Source of the DNA: Bacilli bacterium
Lineage (GTDB): Bacteria > Bacillota_I > Bacilli_A > RF39 > UBA660
Length of the DNA: 23,545 nucleotides
Reading direction: 5' to 3'
Assembly (NCBI GenBank): GCA_016302505.1
Contig: JAEDNL010000018.1
Location: 1 to 23,545, forward strand
In this document: piece after piece, positions 7,747-16,401 of the stretch
How the letters are laid out: each line of letters begins with the position of its first letter
How positions within the stretch are numbered: the first letter of the stretch is position 1
Program-made: the position numbers and the translations under genes
The notes under the pieces: generated by a model
What the model was told of the DNA's origin: nothing
Databases searched by the model: none
What the model saw: only the letters and a program-made list of their open reading frames with translations

Positions 7747-8959
7747 TTATGCTCCTCCCATTCCATAATTATAATCATTTTTAGAACCACCACTAAATGT
7801 CTTAATATTATTAACCATTTGTCCTAATGGGTCTTGTTCCATATTATTATTTACTACTACATTAACTTGTGGGCTTAAATTAGTACTTGAACTTCCATAT
7901 AGACTAGGCGACAAACTAAACATATCATCAAACATTCCTCCGACTGTTGAATTAACTTGTCCTTTCATATCTTCCATACCTTTTTCTAAACCTAGCATAT
8001 TCATCTTACCAACCCATGCGAACTCTGTTGATGGACTATGTATTCCAAATATTCCTTTAATTTTTTTCATTATTGATTTACCTATACTTGCTATCTTATC
8101 AAGTACCCAATCTTTAGCAGATTTGATACCATTCCAAAGTCCTTTTATTAAGTCTTTACCACATTCTAATAACATCTTGGGCAATCCTTTGAAATATTCA
8201 ACTAAATCAACAACAATTTCTCCTGCTCTTGCTAGTAATGTAGGAATAGCATTAATTATACCAGCAATTAAACCTCCTAATAATTTGAAACCAGCCTCTA
8301 TGAATAAAGGTAAATTATCAATTAGAATAGGTATAGTGCTAAGAATAGCATCTATTATAACTGGTATTAATACAGGCATTTGTTCTGCTAATGCTTGAAT
8401 AATCATAACTAGCCCTTGAATTAATGAAGTAAGTATAACTGGTAGCATATTTGCCAATTCTTGAATTATAGTAGGCAACATACCCATTAATATTTGAATA
8501 ATACCAGGTAATGCTTGAACTAGCCCCATTATTAATGTTGAAGTTCCTTGTATTAGTGCTGGTAATATTGCTTGAAGTAAAGGACCAATTAAAGGTATCA
8601 AATTATTCAATAAAGTAGTTAAACCTGTTATTATTTGAGGAGCCATTTTTACTATCGCATTTGATATATTTGTTCCCGCAGTAGTAAATGTACTTATTAC
8701 TTCTTCTATACCACCTGCACCACTTAGAAAGTTACTAAATGCTGACTTAGCACTATTTATTGAACCACTTATAGTAGTAGAGGCTTCTTTTGCTGTCGTT
8801 CCTGTTACATTTAATTCTTGTTGAATTACATGAATAGCATTAAATACATCATTTAAATTAGAAATATCATAATGTACTCCTGATATCTTTTCAGCATCAG
8901 CAAGTAATCTTTCCATTTCTGTTCTTGTGCCACCATAACCAAGTTTTAAATTATCTAAC
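7747..8959 (-). CDS. Tape measure protein, exon 2
   Basis: This is the 3' exon of the tape measure gene. In frame with exon 1 it begins by completing a Met codon and continues LDNLKLGYGGTRTEMERLL, one of the most conserved stretches of Bacillota phage tape measure proteins. Downstream there are hydrophobic repeat helices (GLTTLLNNLIPLIGPLL and similar; about residues 250-400 of the spliced protein), then GIHSPSTEFAWVGKMNMLGL, the typical C-terminal block of this family. Joined to exon 1 the protein is 564 residues, a short tape measure that predicts a tail of about 80-90 nm at ~1.5 Å per residue. Without splicing, translation could only start at the internal ATG at 8916, losing the conserved block. 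Confidence 0.92.
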
Positions 8960-9273
8960 CATTTACACCCCTAGTTTCCTAGTACTTTAACACTTATTTA
9001 AAAGTGGGATTAGACTATATCTTTATCTCATTTGAGATAGTATGCACTTCCAATATCGTATCAATAGATATTGTACTGAGTAACGAACTCATAGTCGTTT
9101 GACCTTCCTATTTCTAGGCTTGGCACTGGATAACCATATCTTTTAGACTTAGGCTTCCCCAGTTAGCAAGATTATCTCAATAAGTCATTTCCTACTTATA
9201 TTTTAATCTCACACCCTTGATAAGGTTCACATACACTTACTTAATTATCACTAATTAAGCAGACATTAATTTT
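8960..9273 (-). ncRNA. Group I self-splicing intron (td-like, subgroup IA) in the tape measure gene
   Basis: A 314-nt ORF-less intron. On the minus strand the core elements are visible in order: GGGGAAGCCTAAG (P3/P4 region), CCAGTGCCAAGCC (Q-type element), a P6 hairpin CCTA-GAAA-TAGG at 9107-9118, the R element with AACGACTATGAG (9088-9099), P8 CAATATC/GATATTG, and the S element AAGATATAGTC (9013-9023) whose ATAGTC pairs with GACTAT to make P7. A P9 hairpin CTAG-GAAA-CTAG lies at 8971-8982. The intron ends in G (8960) and begins after a U (9274), as group I introns require. Removal joins ACGAT to GTTAGAT and restores T-M-LDN, the conserved tape measure reading frame. A CTTAATTA-GTGA-TAATTAAG hairpin lies near the 5' end. 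Confidence 0.95.
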
Positions 9274-9755
9274 ATCGTATAATTCTGCTTGGCAAACCCT
9301 TGATAAGCATTTTGAATATTCTCAATAGCAGTACCGAACTTATTTGAATTATCAGCCATATCTTGAATAGCCATATCGCCGACTTTAGCAGCCTCTTCTG
9401 TATCTCCACCTAGACTTTGTAATAAACTAGCACTAAATGAAGTTATTTGCTCCATATATTTATTGGCATCTATTCCTGCTGTTGTATAGGCTTTTTTTGA
9501 GTTCTCTATAACTGTATCAGCACTATCTTTGAATAAAGTTTCTACACCTCCGATATTCTGCTCTAAATCAGCAACACCTTGCAAGGCATTTTTACCAAGT
9601 CCTAATAATGAACTACCAACTTTTTCAATAGCACTAGACATCAAGTTACCAATAGCAATAGTACTTGCTTTCAATTTACCGGCGACACTATTAGTCTTTT
9701 TTTCTAGGTCTTTATCATCACCTTTAAACTTAAAGATGACTTCTCCTCCATTCAT
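9274..9755 (-). CDS. Tape measure protein, exon 1
   Basis: The 5' exon encodes the N-terminal 160 residues plus two bases. It starts MNGGEVIFKFKGDDKDLEKK after AAGGAGG and ends ENIQNAYQGFAKQNYT, a conserved block of phage tape measure proteins. The protein sets tail length and occupies the tail lumen. Without splicing, ribosomes read ten-odd nonsense codons into the intron and stop at 9255. The boundary at 9274/9273 follows from the reading frame and the group I rule of U before the 5' splice site. It lies 59 nt after the major tail protein gene. The chaperone genes that normally sit between these two are absent here. Confidence 0.93.
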
Positions 9756-9781
9756 TTATTCCACCTCCTTATTATAAAATA

Positions 9782-9808
9782 AAGGGCTGGGCTTTTAACC
9801 CAACCCTT
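9782..9808 (-). terminator. Attenuator/terminator hairpin between major tail and tape measure genes
   Basis: AAGGGTTGGG (9799-9808) pairs with CCCAGCCCTT (9782-9791) to make a 10-bp stem with one G-U pair and a 7-nt loop, followed by a U-rich run (TATTTTAT). GC-rich runs are rare in this genome, so the structure stands out. It lies just after the stop of the major tail gene and would reduce read-through into the tape measure gene, matching the copy-number difference of the two proteins. It could also protect the upstream mRNA 3' end. Confidence 0.7.
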
Positions 9809-9814
9809 ATAGGT

Positions 9815-10288
9815 TTATTCTGATACAACTTCTCCTTTACCAGTTACAACAATAGTCAAAGCAAATTCGCCACTATCTTCGGCTGCACCGCCTAAATCAC
9901 TAAAATTCAAAGTACAAGGTACTTTATACTTAGTATAAGTCAATGCTCCTTCTTGAACTCCTGTTAATAATTCAAATTGTACTAATTGATTGTTGAATTG
10001 AGCAACAGTACCATTTTTGATTAATGTATGAATATCGCCAAGTATTTTAACTATAGAAGCATTATTCATATCAATCTTAACAGTAGTATCAATAGAGATG
10101 GCAGCACCAGTGATTATACTTCTTTGAATAGCATCGCAGAAAACATACCAGTCTTGTTGCTCGAAATCAGTAGTTAAACCAACCTCGGTAGTTGTACACA
10201 TAGAAGTAAATGCAGGTACTGAACTAGTACCAGTATTTAAACCTAAGTTTTTAATGACTTCTCTATTATTTACATAAAATTCATTCAT
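9815..10288 (-). CDS. Major tail (tube) protein
   Basis: 157 residues, beta-rich and without membrane segments. It starts MNEFYVNNREVIKNLGLNTG and ends with FALTIVVTGKGEVVSE. Size, composition and position directly before the tape measure gene and after the tail-completion genes identify it as the tail tube subunit that polymerises around the tape measure. The ATG at 10288 follows GAAAGGAAG. A stable hairpin follows the stop codon. The call rests mainly on synteny plus sequence character. Confidence 0.85.
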   Translation of the reverse strand: MNEFYVNNREVIKNLGLNTGTSSVPAFTSMCTTTEVGLTTDFEQQDWYVFCDAIQRSIITGAAISIDTTVKIDMNNASIVKILGDIHTLIKNGTVAQFNNQLVQFELLTGVQEGALTYTKYKVPCTLNFSDLGGAAEDSGEFALTIVVTGKGEVVSE

Positions 10289-10303
10289 ATTTACACTTCC
10301 TTT

Positions 10304-10753
10304 CTATAAATCTTTTTCATAAATTTTACTTATAATACATTGCAAGGTTGAATTATATCCAACTCTTCTGATATCCATATACTCTATTGCTTGTGGATTA
10401 ACATATTGAGTAAATATAATTTGCCACCTTTCCAATTTATTAGTTTCTTTATTTTCAACTTCTATTCTTTCTGATTTTCCTATTAGATTACCTATTAATA
10501 AAGATAATTCTTTACACTCTTTAATTGTAAGTCCATATATATCAACCATATAATAATTATACATAGGCAATATATCGCCATAGAATACTTGTTTTTGTCC
10601 GCTTTGTTCTTGCACGACTATTACCCTGCTATCATTATCATTTGTTGAATATTCGGCTTTTATTTTCCATTTATCAATGGTATAGCCACTAATTATGCTT
10701 TGAAGATATTTAATTAAGATTAATTGTTTCTTTTCTAATAATTCTCTTGTCAT
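10304..10753 (-). CDS. Tail terminator / minor capsid protein
   Basis: 149 residues. Starts MTRELLEKKQLILIKYLQSI and contains WKIKAEYSTNDNDSRVIVVQEQSG. This resembles the tail-terminator or 'minor capsid protein' family found upstream of the major tail gene in A118-like Bacillota phages. Its role would be to stop tail-tube growth and form the head-joining face. It overlaps the preceding gene by 4 nt (ATG within its end), indicating coupled translation. Assignment is from position and general similarity. Confidence 0.65.
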   Translation of the reverse strand: MTRELLEKKQLILIKYLQSIISGYTIDKWKIKAEYSTNDNDSRVIVVQEQSGQKQVFYGDILPMYNYYMVDIYGLTIKECKELSLLIGNLIGKSERIEVENKETNKLERWQIIFTQYVNPQAIEYMDIRRVGYNSTLQCIISKIYEKDL

Positions 10754-11109
10754 TTCAATTCATTCTCCTTTATAGCAATTCCAACGATACTCTTTTTCTG
10801 CTTAGTATATATTTCTTGATACCATTTGCCGAAAGTACCAGGTTCAGTCCAATTAGTAGTATTAGGCATAATCCATACATATTTAGCATAGTTAGTATAA
10901 GAACCTATATAATAATCTCCATTGCTTCCCCTAACTCCTGCCGCCATTGAAGTTTGTCTCATGTGGACTACTCCTTTTCTTCTTGACATAGGAATATGAG
11001 GAAATGTCCTATCAAGTGTCTGTCTTGCTATTGCATACATTATCTTATCAGAAGCCTCTAATACTTCTTTTTTCTTTCCTGGATACCAATTTACTTTAAC
11101 ATCAGCCAT
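10750..11109 (-). CDS. Minor capsid / tail completion protein
   Basis: 119 residues. A basic N-terminus (VNWYPGKKKEVLEASDKI) is followed by a block containing YTNYAKYVWIMP and TEPGTFGKWYQEIY. The TEPGTFGKW motif with a preceding YAxYVW pattern marks a family of minor capsid or tail-completion proteins in Bacillota phages, related in position to HK97 gp10. It links the head-closure ring to the tail. It shares 1 nt with the upstream gene at 11109 and 4 nt with the downstream gene. Confidence 0.7.
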   Translation of the reverse strand: MADVKVNWYPGKKKEVLEASDKIMYAIARQTLDRTFPHIPMSRRKGVVHMRQTSMAAGVRGSNGDYYIGSYTNYAKYVWIMPNTTNWTEPGTFGKWYQEIYTKQKKSIVGIAIKENELK

Positions 11110-11429
11110 TATTTAACCACTATAATCTTATTCTCTACTCTATTAAATATCCAACTGTCTTGAACTTTTAACACTGTATGAACTTTATTATCGGCATATT
11201 TGCCTAGATAAATTATTTGGTCTCCTACTTTTACATCAACAAGCCTTCCAACTTGATAATAACCAGTAGCCTCAGGCACTGTATAAATACCGAACCTTAT
11301 AGCACTTTTGCAATCATAAGGACAACATTTAATTGTAATTTCTTTATAATTAGTATCATCAAATATTTCATTATTTTCATCACGATTAAACTGTCTTAAT
11401 TTTGCTTTCATACCATTTACTAGAAACAT
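11109..11429 (-). CDS. Head closure / connector protein
   Basis: 106 residues starting MFLVNGMKAKLRQFN. An in-frame ATG lies 81 nt upstream inside the preceding gene, but GGAGG sits 8 nt before the ATG at 11429, which also directly follows the upstream stop. The protein is beta-rich (YYQVGRLVDVKVGDQIIYLG), as expected for a head-closure protein of the SPP1 gp16 or HK97 gp7 type. Its place between the connector-like gene and the minor capsid gene supports this. Family membership is inferred from synteny. Confidence 0.65.
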   Translation of the reverse strand: MFLVNGMKAKLRQFNRDENNEIFDDTNYKEITIKCCPYDCKSAIRFGIYTVPEATGYYQVGRLVDVKVGDQIIYLGKYADNKVHTVLKVQDSWIFNRVENKIIVVK

Positions 11430-11430
11430 T

Positions 11431-11811
11431 TTACTCGCCTCCAAATGGTATAGTAAGAGCCATATTATCAGACATTCTACTTCCTCTATATAGATATCCA
11501 TTATTAGCAAGTATTCTTAGTGCTAAAGTAGAATAATCAGTCTTTAAAGGGGAACTCATTGTTCCTGCTTTTATATCTTTATCAAAATCAACAAATGGAA
11601 TATCGTGTTCTAATACGAACCTCATTTGTTCCATAGAAGCATTTTTAATAGGCAAAGGGACACTAATTGTATCCCAACTAGCATCCCTATATCTTAAGCC
11701 TACTTGTGAGAAAATCATCTCACTTACTGCTTCTATCTGCCAAGTTGAAATATCAGCATTTGAGTATTCGGGATATTTAATCTCGAATTCCTCTTTTGTG
11801 AAAAACTGCAT
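11431..11811 (-). CDS. Head-tail connector (adaptor) protein
   Basis: 126 residues starting MQFFTKEEFEIKYPEY, largely helical (STWQIEAVSEMIFSQVGLRYRD, then EQMRFVLEHDIPF). This pattern and the position immediately downstream of the major capsid gene match the gp6/gp15-type adaptor proteins that dock on the portal. The ATG at 11811 follows GAAATGAGGTGGGAAA, a moderate ribosome site. It ends 1 nt before the next start. Confidence 0.68.
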   Translation of the reverse strand: MQFFTKEEFEIKYPEYSNADISTWQIEAVSEMIFSQVGLRYRDASWDTISVPLPIKNASMEQMRFVLEHDIPFVDFDKDIKAGTMSSPLKTDYSTLALRILANNGYLYRGSRMSDNMALTIPFGGE

Positions 11812-11830
11812 TTTCCCACCTCATTTCTAT

Positions 11831-12985
11831 TTAGGCAATTACAATATCGCCACTATAAGCATTAGAGTAATTACCATATTTATCAATACCATATACTGAA
11901 ACATGATAATTTCCTGCTTCAGTAGGTGTACCTGTAATTGCACCAGTTGAAGGGTTAAGTGTTAATCCTGCTGGTAAACCTGCTGCTTCAAACTTCTCAA
12001 CATCAGTACCACTGAATGGAGTAGCCTGAGTATATGATTGTGCATGAGTTCCTGCATCAAATGAACCTGCTGATACGATAGGTAAACTTTCAACTAATTT
12101 AATTACTGCTTCTGGTCTAACTACTTTAGCACCAAACATTACATTTCCTTCAACAACGAAGTAGCCTGGGTATCCAGGGAAATTACCATTGTATTGAGCG
12201 AATGAACTCCAGAATGTATCTCCAACTGTACCAACTTCATTAGCAAAGTATCCAACTACATTTGTATCTTTACCTTCTTTATCTTTTTCAATTACATTGC
12301 TATTGATTTGGAATACACTAACACCATAAGCATCAGCAACTTGTCCCATATCAACACCTTCAACACCTGCTCTTGTTTCAAATTTTAAGATAGATGTTAA
12401 ACTTGAGATAAAGTAAGCATAAGCAGTTGAACTTAGTCCTAAAAGGTATCCATCATAGATATTTCTATCAAATAATTTAGATTTTAAATCATTAATCAAT
12501 TCAATAGTTTCAGTTCCACTTGCTGGTGCCCATTTAGTACATTGACCATCTGTATAAGCCATTGAACCATCTTGAGGACCTGTAATATCAGCATTTAATT
12601 TATTAAAGCCATATACATCGATTTGTCTAGAGATTTGAGCCTCTTTTAATTCGATTTGTCCCTCAATTGCTCTTTCGATACCACTACCCATTACTATAGG
12701 GCTTACTCTAAATGAATAGTCCATAGGTAATTCAGTTAAGTCAACTTTTACTGAATTATAAGTAGCAAGTTCGTTTGTAATTCCTCCTTGTGCGATTTCT
12801 ACATTATTTCTTACATTTAATGCAGTGTCTAATTGCTTAACAATCTCAATAATTGGAGTGCCAGTTCTTCCAACTTCAAACCATCTTCTGTCTAGCATTT
12901 TATAGAATTGAGAATTGTAAAGTAAATTAGCATAAGTTCTTTTCATTAGACCTTGTAAGTCTAAATTAACTCCTGTAAAATTCAT
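11831..12985 (-). CDS. Major capsid protein with C-terminal Ig-like domain
   Basis: 384 residues. About 1-300 form an HK97-type capsid subunit of the kind common in Bacillota phages, starting MNFTGVNLDLQGLMKRTYANLLYNSQFY and running through RRWFEVGRTGTP and GFNKLNAD. From about residue 300 onward there is an added Ig-like domain of the He_PIG type, with the diagnostic GLPAGLTLNPSTGAITGTPTEAG. This domain probably projects from the capsid surface and may bind carbohydrates. The ATG at 12985 follows AAAGGAGGAAG, a strong site expected for the most abundant virion protein. It is fused directly, with no frameshift needed. Confidence 0.9.
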   Translation of the reverse strand: MNFTGVNLDLQGLMKRTYANLLYNSQFYKMLDRRWFEVGRTGTPIIEIVKQLDTALNVRNNVEIAQGGITNELATYNSVKVDLTELPMDYSFRVSPIVMGSGIERAIEGQIELKEAQISRQIDVYGFNKLNADITGPQDGSMAYTDGQCTKWAPASGTETIELINDLKSKLFDRNIYDGYLLGLSSTAYAYFISSLTSILKFETRAGVEGVDMGQVADAYGVSVFQINSNVIEKDKEGKDTNVVGYFANEVGTVGDTFWSSFAQYNGNFPGYPGYFVVEGNVMFGAKVVRPEAVIKLVESLPIVSAGSFDAGTHAQSYTQATPFSGTDVEKFEAAGLPAGLTLNPSTGAITGTPTEAGNYHVSVYGIDKYGNYSNAYSGDIVIA

Positions 12986-13025
12986 AATTTCTTCCTCCTT
13001 TTCTTTCCTCTATATTTAACTAAAA

Positions 13026-13574
13026 TTATTTAGTTACAGGTATCATTAAGTCTTTAATGCTAGTACCTCTTGTTATCTTTATATCTTTACCAGTATTAGC
13101 ATTATTTCCATTTACTCCACCTTCGTTAGGTGCTTGTGTAAATGGTATGTTGTTTTTCTTTTCTGTTTCTGGAAAATATGTGTTTTTAAATCTAGTTACT
13201 ATTCCTTCAATTGCCTTATCATCATCTTTTTCATCAGCATAAAGACTATTTCTTAACTTAACTACTTCATCGAAATTTTCTTCTTTAAATCCTTTTTTAA
13301 CAAGTTTATTCTCTAGACTTAATCTAGTCATCTTATCATTTGTTTCGCTTAAAGTTTTAACAGTATTATTGTAGTTAGTTTCTAGGCTTGTATAGTCTCC
13401 TTGAAGTTTAGTATAATCTTCTTTCTTTACATATCCTGAGTAATCAGGCTTAGGAATATCGCTATTCTTTGTATAGCCTTTATAAAGGTCTTTTTCCATA
13501 GCAGAAATATCTAGGTCATCATTACTTATAGTAATATCTTTGTTTTTTAGATATTTAGTAATATCAAAATTCAT
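13026..13574 (-). CDS. Capsid scaffolding protein
   Basis: 182 residues from the ATG at 13574 (MNFDITKYLKNKDITIS). An ATG 9 nt upstream lies only 1-2 nt from the GGAG site and is less likely. The centre (about 50-110) is a coiled coil (LQGDYTSLETNYNNTVKTLSETND, then SLENKLVKKGF), followed by an acidic linker and a Gly/Asn-rich region (NEGGVNGNNANTGKD) with a basic C-terminus. Coiled-coil composition and position between minor capsid and major capsid genes are typical of the internal scaffold removed during head maturation. No protease gene or domain is seen. Confidence 0.82.
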   Translation of the reverse strand: MNFDITKYLKNKDITISNDDLDISAMEKDLYKGYTKNSDIPKPDYSGYVKKEDYTKLQGDYTSLETNYNNTVKTLSETNDKMTRLSLENKLVKKGFKEENFDEVVKLRNSLYADEKDDDKAIEGIVTRFKNTYFPETEKKNNIPFTQAPNEGGVNGNNANTGKDIKITRGTSIKDLMIPVTK

Positions 13575-13602
13575 ATTTATCATTCTCCTTTTTTTAGAAG
13601 TG

Positions 13603-13634
13603 ATAAAAGTGTGTCGCGACTGCTAACCTTTTAT
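13603..13634 (-). promoter_or_regulatory. GC-island hairpin ahead of the scaffold gene
   Basis: ATAAAAG (13628-13634 read on the minus strand) pairs with CTTTTAT (13603-13609) around an 18-nt loop that contains the self-complementary GTCGCGAC, an unusual GC-rich patch in this genome. It lies within the 79-nt gap upstream of the scaffold start and ends about 20 nt before the ribosome site. There is no U-run. It could tune scaffold expression or be an mRNA processing site; no specific function is shown. Confidence 0.4.
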
Positions 13635-13653
13635 AGACTTAATAGCAATTGGT

Positions 13654-14628
13654 CTATTTATTTAATTCTTTTATAGTAGCATTTATCTTTTTTATTTTAG
13701 CATTTGTTTTATCTACCTCACTTCCATTTCCTAAACCTTCATATATCTTTTTATCATTCTTTAATTTAGTTCTTTTTAATTGTAGGGCTTGTATCTTTTG
13801 CTTTTTTTCATAATCTTCTTGCCACTCATCAGAATTATAATCATTCTCTTGTATTTGGTCTTTATCCCAATATATAGTCCATTGATGTCTGCAATTAGGA
13901 TGACCTACACCACCAGCAATTGCTTCTTCTTGTGGATAATATCTAACACCATCAGAAGTATATCCGCTTCCTCCATTTTTGTCATATACCTTACCTTGAT
14001 AAGGCATACACAAAGGACAAGCGAATGTATGGGCTGGTAGATATAAAAGTTCTTTCTCTAATAAATTAGCATCATACATTGTTCTATTCCAACCTGCATG
14101 ATTAAGATTAGTATTATATAGCATTGAATTATAATCTGCAATGTTGTGCCAACTTCTTACACTTCCATCTTTGTTATGATATGGTATAGTTGCTTGTACT
14201 TCATCATATTTAGTTACTAATTTAGATAAATAACTTTCTCTATCTATATAACTTTTGTTTGCTGTTTTTCTTCTGCCTTTATAATATTCATCAATATTAT
14301 ATTTATATTTCTTCTCTACATTTTGGAATACTTTTTCACTTGCTAATTCATATATTTGTTTATATTCGGCATCGGGATTTAGTATTTTATTTCCCTCTAA
14401 ATCTCTAGCCATTATCATGTCTTCAAGTTCTTTTATTCTTTCAGCCATATATTTATGGTCTACCTTTTCCCATATTTTTGCAGTTTCTTTTTTGAACTCT
14501 GCTAGTGTTTTATTTTTATATAGGTAATCGAAGAATACTCGTTTAGTTTCATACATTAGTTTATAATATTCATTCTTTGAATAGTAAGCACTATCTTCTA
14601 TAAATAAACTAAATGGGTCTTTCTTCAT
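13654..14628 (-). CDS. Phage minor capsid protein (minor_capsid_2 type, head morphogenesis)
   Basis: 324 residues. A helical N-terminal two-thirds precedes the signature region (about 195-255): HTFACPLCMPYQGKVYD, then YPQEEAIAGGVGHPNCRH. The CPLC plus HPNCRH pair, probably zinc-binding, is diagnostic for the minor capsid or SPP1 gp7-related head morphogenesis family. These proteins bind the portal and are packaged in a few copies. The C-terminus is a Lys-rich coiled coil. The start shares 1 nt with the portal stop (14628), indicating coupling. It precedes the scaffold gene. Confidence 0.85.
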   Translation of the reverse strand: MKKDPFSLFIEDSAYYSKNEYYKLMYETKRVFFDYLYKNKTLAEFKKETAKIWEKVDHKYMAERIKELEDMIMARDLEGNKILNPDAEYKQIYELASEKVFQNVEKKYKYNIDEYYKGRRKTANKSYIDRESYLSKLVTKYDEVQATIPYHNKDGSVRSWHNIADYNSMLYNTNLNHAGWNRTMYDANLLEKELLYLPAHTFACPLCMPYQGKVYDKNGGSGYTSDGVRYYPQEEAIAGGVGHPNCRHQWTIYWDKDQIQENDYNSDEWQEDYEKKQKIQALQLKRTKLKNDKKIYEGLGNGSEVDKTNAKIKKINATIKELNK

Positions 14629-15992
14629 TATACTTCTCCAAACTTAACTTGTATTTCTTCTTCTTCCTCTTTATTAGCCTTGATTAATTCTTCTATTAAT
14701 TTACTATTCTTTCCTACATAGTCATCATCAATTAACTTATTAAGGATAGGCATTATTATTTTAGCCTTTATGCTATATGGAACACTTCCAACACTTTGAA
14801 TTCTTCCTAATACTTGAAGTTTCTTCATATCATTAAACTTCTCATTTGCTCCATAGTCCCAATTTAATTCAGTAGGTATTAGATTAACTTTTATGTTGTT
14901 TGCTTGCTGTGCTTTAACAACATTTTCAAGTAAATGGTTTATTTGAGGCTCTATTTGTGTCTTTATTGCCTCAATAGTCATATCAGAATTATTCTTACTT
15001 AAATCTATACTATCGACATTCTGATAAGCATCTTTTTCATAACCGAATGTTGCAGGACTTAGTCCAGCCATTTGAATTACTTGATAATCACAGAATTTAA
15101 ACGAACTAATATATTCATTAAATCTAATATTACCTTGTAAAAATTCGAATAATTGATGGTCTTTATCACCAGGCAATAAAGTAAAGTAATCTGCTAATTT
15201 ACCAACACTTAATGTATCTACCTTATAATGATTAGAAGCAGGCTGCCAATTAGTTACTATGTCTCCACTTTGATAGTGTTGACTTGTTACTATTTTAGTT
15301 TTGGTCTTTTCTATTTCATCAACAAAGGTATTAAATATTTCCATTTCTTCATTTAAGAACTTTTTACTATCTTTAAAGAAGTTCTGCCCTATATCTATGT
15401 TGATTAAGTTTTCATAGGGTAATATGTACTTGGCAATGTATTCATTACCAGTTCTTAAGTTAAATGTTCCTAAATCAACAGGTATTAATTTACCACCTTT
15501 ATCTTCTTTAAATACTTCCATAGTCATATAAGTAATACCATTTTCTAACTTAATATTTCTATGAAGTTCATATATATCTTCTTTAGTAACAAACTCTTGT
15601 ATGATAGTACCACTAATTACTTTGTCATATTTTTGCACTAAATCATGTATATCTGATTTCTTAATACATTCTAAATATATCTTATTATCAAACTTATTTA
15701 TTAATATAAAACTTTCTTCTTCATATACTGCTAATTCTAGACTCTCTTTAAGTGTAGGCATTAACCAATTTATTGATAATCCCTCTGTCTGTGTTACTAA
15801 ATCCGAACCAAATATTTGATTAACTATATATGTAGCAACCTTTTTACCACTAGGAGCAATTATATAATCATTCTTCTTATAAATATTAGGTTTCCCATTA
15901 GTTACACCAGGCTGAGTTACTGTTGCCTCTACTCTTATATATGGAGCCTCTAAATAGTTGTATGCTGATTTTAATCTTACTTGATTATTCAT
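14628..15992 (-). CDS. Portal protein
   Basis: 454 residues, the usual portal size. It forms the dodecameric DNA channel at one capsid vertex. The C-terminal half has the family's characteristic block SPATFGYEKDAYQNVDSI, followed by a long helix (EAIKTQIEPQINHLLENVVKA) and a clip/crown region ending in an acidic tail (EELIKANKEEEEEIQVKFGEV). It lies between the large terminase region and the minor capsid gene, overlapping the upstream small gene by 4 nt and the downstream one by 1 nt. The A118-like portal type is my best reading. Confidence 0.9.
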   Translation of the reverse strand: MNNQVRLKSAYNYLEAPYIRVEATVTQPGVTNGKPNIYKKNDYIIAPSGKKVATYIVNQIFGSDLVTQTEGLSINWLMPTLKESLELAVYEEESFILINKFDNKIYLECIKKSDIHDLVQKYDKVISGTIIQEFVTKEDIYELHRNIKLENGITYMTMEVFKEDKGGKLIPVDLGTFNLRTGNEYIAKYILPYENLINIDIGQNFFKDSKKFLNEEMEIFNTFVDEIEKTKTKIVTSQHYQSGDIVTNWQPASNHYKVDTLSVGKLADYFTLLPGDKDHQLFEFLQGNIRFNEYISSFKFCDYQVIQMAGLSPATFGYEKDAYQNVDSIDLSKNNSDMTIEAIKTQIEPQINHLLENVVKAQQANNIKVNLIPTELNWDYGANEKFNDMKKLQVLGRIQSVGSVPYSIKAKIIMPILNKLIDDDYVGKNSKLIEELIKANKEEEEEIQVKFGEV

Positions 15993-16339
15993 TTAATGTC
16001 AACTCCTTCATATATTAGAGTTTCAATATGAGCCTCTCTTTTCTTTTCATCAGTTAATTTATATTTATAACTTTGAACTACTATTTGTACTTTTCTATTA
16101 GTTCCTAGTAAATGTTTCATACCTCTTACTTTTACTATATAGAACTTACCCATAGGAGCAAAGTCTTTATCTATCTTTCTTTTATCTATACATTGACCAT
16201 TTAAATATAAATACAAAGTCCATTTCTTATTATTTTTATAATATAATTTCATTTTTTGCATTTTTTCTGCAATTTTTGTAATTATTTTACCTAAAATGGT
16301 ACTTAAATTATCAATAAAATTATTGAATAGAGTTCTCAT
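15989..16339 (-). CDS. Hypothetical basic protein preceding the portal
   Basis: 116 residues from the ATG at 16339 (MRTLFNNFIDNLSTIL). A longer frame from 16378 exists, but AAAGGAG sits 7-8 nt before the chosen ATG and the longer start would lie within a terminator-like hairpin. The N-terminus is an amphipathic helix, followed by a Lys-rich middle (KMKLYYKNNKKWTLYLYLNG) and a beta-rich end. It is strongly basic, so nucleic-acid or portal contact is possible. It overlaps the portal by 4 nt. No family recognised. Confidence 0.65.
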   Translation of the reverse strand: MRTLFNNFIDNLSTILGKIITKIAEKMQKMKLYYKNNKKWTLYLYLNGQCIDKRKIDKDFAPMGKFYIVKVRGMKHLLGTNRKVQIVVQSYKYKLTDEKKREAHIETLIYEGVDIK

Positions 16340-16369
16340 TTTTAACTCCTTTCTATGTGTATAAATAAT

Positions 16370-16401
16370 AAAAAACATACAGTTATCTCTTTAACTATAT
16401 G
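16370..16401 (-). terminator. Intrinsic-terminator-like hairpin upstream of the portal operon
   Basis: CATATAGTTA (16392-16401) pairs with TAACTGTATG (16376-16385), giving a 10-bp stem with one G-U pair and a 6-nt loop AAGAGA, followed directly by six U residues (16370-16375). The stem is AU-rich, so termination may be partial. It lies between a perfect promoter and the portal-region genes. Confidence 0.55.

Noticed and set aside
8123..8398. Plus-strand 91-codon frame inside the tape measure gene
   Set aside because: Antisense to conserved tape measure sequence and without initiation signals.
13654..14628. ADP-ribosyltransferase or protease domain in the minor capsid protein
   Set aside because: Some related head proteins carry such fusions, but no catalytic motif beyond the CPLC/HPNCRH block is visible here.
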